From the NCBI RefSeq assembly GCF_940143175.1, contig NZ_OW659496.1, forward strand, positions 1,674,001 to 1,738,000: a stretch of DNA of 64,000 nt. The letters run 5' to 3'. The notes beneath the pieces were generated by a model. That model had not been told where the DNA came from, did no database searches, and saw only the letters and a list, made by a program, of their open reading frames with translations. Shown in pieces: positions 63,038 through 64,000 of this stretch. Made by a program: the position numbers and the translations under genes. Every line of letters begins with the position of its first letter. Position 1 is the stretch's first letter. The DNA comes from Erysipelothrix amsterdamensis. GTDB taxonomy: Bacteria; Bacillota_I; Bacilli_A; Erysipelotrichales; Erysipelotrichaceae.

Positions 63038-63565
63038 TCACATAATGTCTGTTTGGAGGAGAGAATAGATGCAAATATCGATGTACTGTCCCGCTTCATA
63101 CTCCGCTTGGCGCAGAGTTCCTTCGTATTTAAAACCGGTCTTCTCTAAAAGACGAATACAGCCTTTATTCTCCGGACAAACTTTAACTTGGAGACGATTA
63201 TAGTATTTGAAATTGAATGCATAATCGATAGCGTATTGTAATGCTTCGGACAGAATCCCTTGATTCCAATATTCGTATTTTAATTTAAAACTCACTTCGA
63301 TGCAGTTAAAATCAAGATCATAATTATAACACCCTACATCACCAATATAATGATCCATTTCATCGGAAATAACCCAACGAAAGCCATCTAAACTTGTCTC
63401 TGATTCTTTAAATCGATGGATTTCATTGAGCGCCTCGTCAATGCTTTCAAAACGACCCATGCCATAATATTTTGTAACACGATCGTCACACATTATATTA
63501 TAGAGTTCACCGGCATCCGAATCTCTAGCGTCTCTCAAGTTAAATTTTACACCTTGGTAATGCAT
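63038..63565 (-). CDS. RimJ/RimL-type GNAT acetyltransferase
   Basis: A 175-residue N-acetyltransferase: NLRDARDSDAGELYNIMCDDRVTKYYG at the N-terminus, YWNQGILSEALQYAIDYAF (acetyl-CoA loop, with the usual R/Q-x-x-G-x-A pattern altered to QGIL) and LQVKVCPENKGCIRLLEKTGFKYEGTLRQAEY. The family acetylates protein N-termini or small molecules. Its start overlaps the whiA stop by one base. Confidence 0.88.
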   Translation of the reverse strand: MHYQGVKFNLRDARDSDAGELYNIMCDDRVTKYYGMGRFESIDEALNEIHRFKESETSLDGFRWVISDEMDHYIGDVGCYNYDLDFNCIEVSFKLKYEYWNQGILSEALQYAIDYAFNFKYYNRLQVKVCPENKGCIRLLEKTGFKYEGTLRQAEYEAGQYIDICIYSLLQTDIM

Positions 63566-64000
63566 TATGATGCTTCCTCTTGATCCAATTTATCAGCTAA
63601 TTCGATTAACTTTTTAAAACGGTGTTGCAGCCCCGATTTACTAATCGTTGCGCTATGCTCCGCTTCATAATGTTCAATAAGTTCGTTTAAACTTGCTTCA
63701 GGATGATTCATTCGTAGGTCACCCACCTGAATTAACCGATCTTCGAGTTGATTATAACGATTGTGTTCGATAAGTTTATAGATTGCATCTAATTGTTGAC
63801 TGCCCGCTTTAATGGTTTTAACTTCATTCGCAACCTCGCAATTATCAAGTCGGGTTAATGAATTCTTAAAATCGCGTTGAATTCTTATATCTTCAAATTC
63901 AAGTGTATTCACATGAGCTCCGGTAATTTTTAAGAAATCCGCAATTTGGTCTGCAGCTTTCACATAAACAACTTGCCGATTGCGTCTTGAGGTAATTTTA
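63565..64000 (-). CDS. whiA: WhiA, DNA-binding protein (C-terminal part; 5' end outside window)
   Basis: The 145 visible codons run off the window end; the GTG at 63963 is not the start, since the frame stays open to 64000. The sequence SRRNRQVVYVKAADQIADFLKITGA, IQRDFKNSLTRLDNCEVANEVKT and the C-terminal helix-turn-helix (NHPEASLNELIEHYEAEHSATISKSGLQHRFKKL) are those of WhiA. WhiA affects division and chromosome segregation in Gram-positive bacteria and normally follows yvcJ and yvcK. Confidence 0.93.
   Translation of the reverse strand, partial: KITSRRNRQVVYVKAADQIADFLKITGAHVNTLEFEDIRIQRDFKNSLTRLDNCEVANEVKTIKAGSQQLDAIYKLIEHNRYNQLEDRLIQVGDLRMNHPEASLNELIEHYEAEHSATISKSGLQHRFKKLIELADKLDQEEAS

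Overview
This is an AT-rich segment of a low-GC Gram-positive (Bacillota) chromosome. The gene content and order fit class Erysipelotrichia, most likely Erysipelothrix. The reasons are a complete mevalonate block (mvk-mvaD-pmk-fni), a cysS-mrnC-rlmB-sigH-rpmG-secE-nusG block, several LytR-CpsA-Psr (LCP) wall-polymer transferases, T-box control and Shine-Dalgarno sites in front of most genes. The organism call is inference from gene content; no rRNA lies in the window.

Layout. 1-4122: BMP-type nucleoside ABC importer with a ribokinase-like kinase and a divergent LacI regulator; the promoter carries nested palindromes. 4123-4976: AT-rich spacer. 4977-8008: D-2-hydroxyacid dehydrogenase plus an EIIC-like permease, with a divergent IclR regulator and a perfect palindrome. 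8009-13142: an accessory, decaying region with an IS3-type remnant, a choline-kinase-like phosphotransferase, a small membrane zinc-peptidase operon (including a 23-residue ORF), a frameshifted lipoprotein and a second fragment of the same lipoprotein family. 13143-17962: two-component system with an FtsX-type ABC exporter. 18178-19126: nine tRNA genes. 19328-23607: potABCD with an XRE-cupin regulator. 23738-25555 and 45738-47555: two apparently identical 1818-bp IS3-family elements in direct orientation.

Between the two IS copies lie trxA, a lipid kinase, two tandem modules of [single-TM protein + LCP-PASTA protein], a GntR/ABC exporter operon, argS, degV, two identical tRNA-His genes, a LysR/PLP-decarboxylase pair and a T-box-controlled amino-acid ABC importer. 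After the second copy come folC, ung, a third LCP protein with an anchored solute-binding-like partner, the mevalonate block, nusG-secE-rpmG, a frameshifted sigH-like gene, rlmB, mrnC, cysS, gap, two GNAT genes and the 3' part of whiA.

The most striking observation concerns the insertion sequences. Both copies, with different 3-bp target duplications (GAG and AAT), sit exactly in the loop of a Rho-independent terminator hairpin. The element carries terminator-like hairpins near both ends, one of which also sequesters the ribosome site of orfA. In copy 2 the IS end supplies a new stop codon for folC and leaves the protein unchanged. This looks like an element that targets terminators and replaces what it breaks. 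Other notable points are a T-box whose specifier loop can be read as CGC (Arg), followed by a 16-codon leader ORF with three consecutive Arg codons, and the single-base frameshift in the sigH-like gene.
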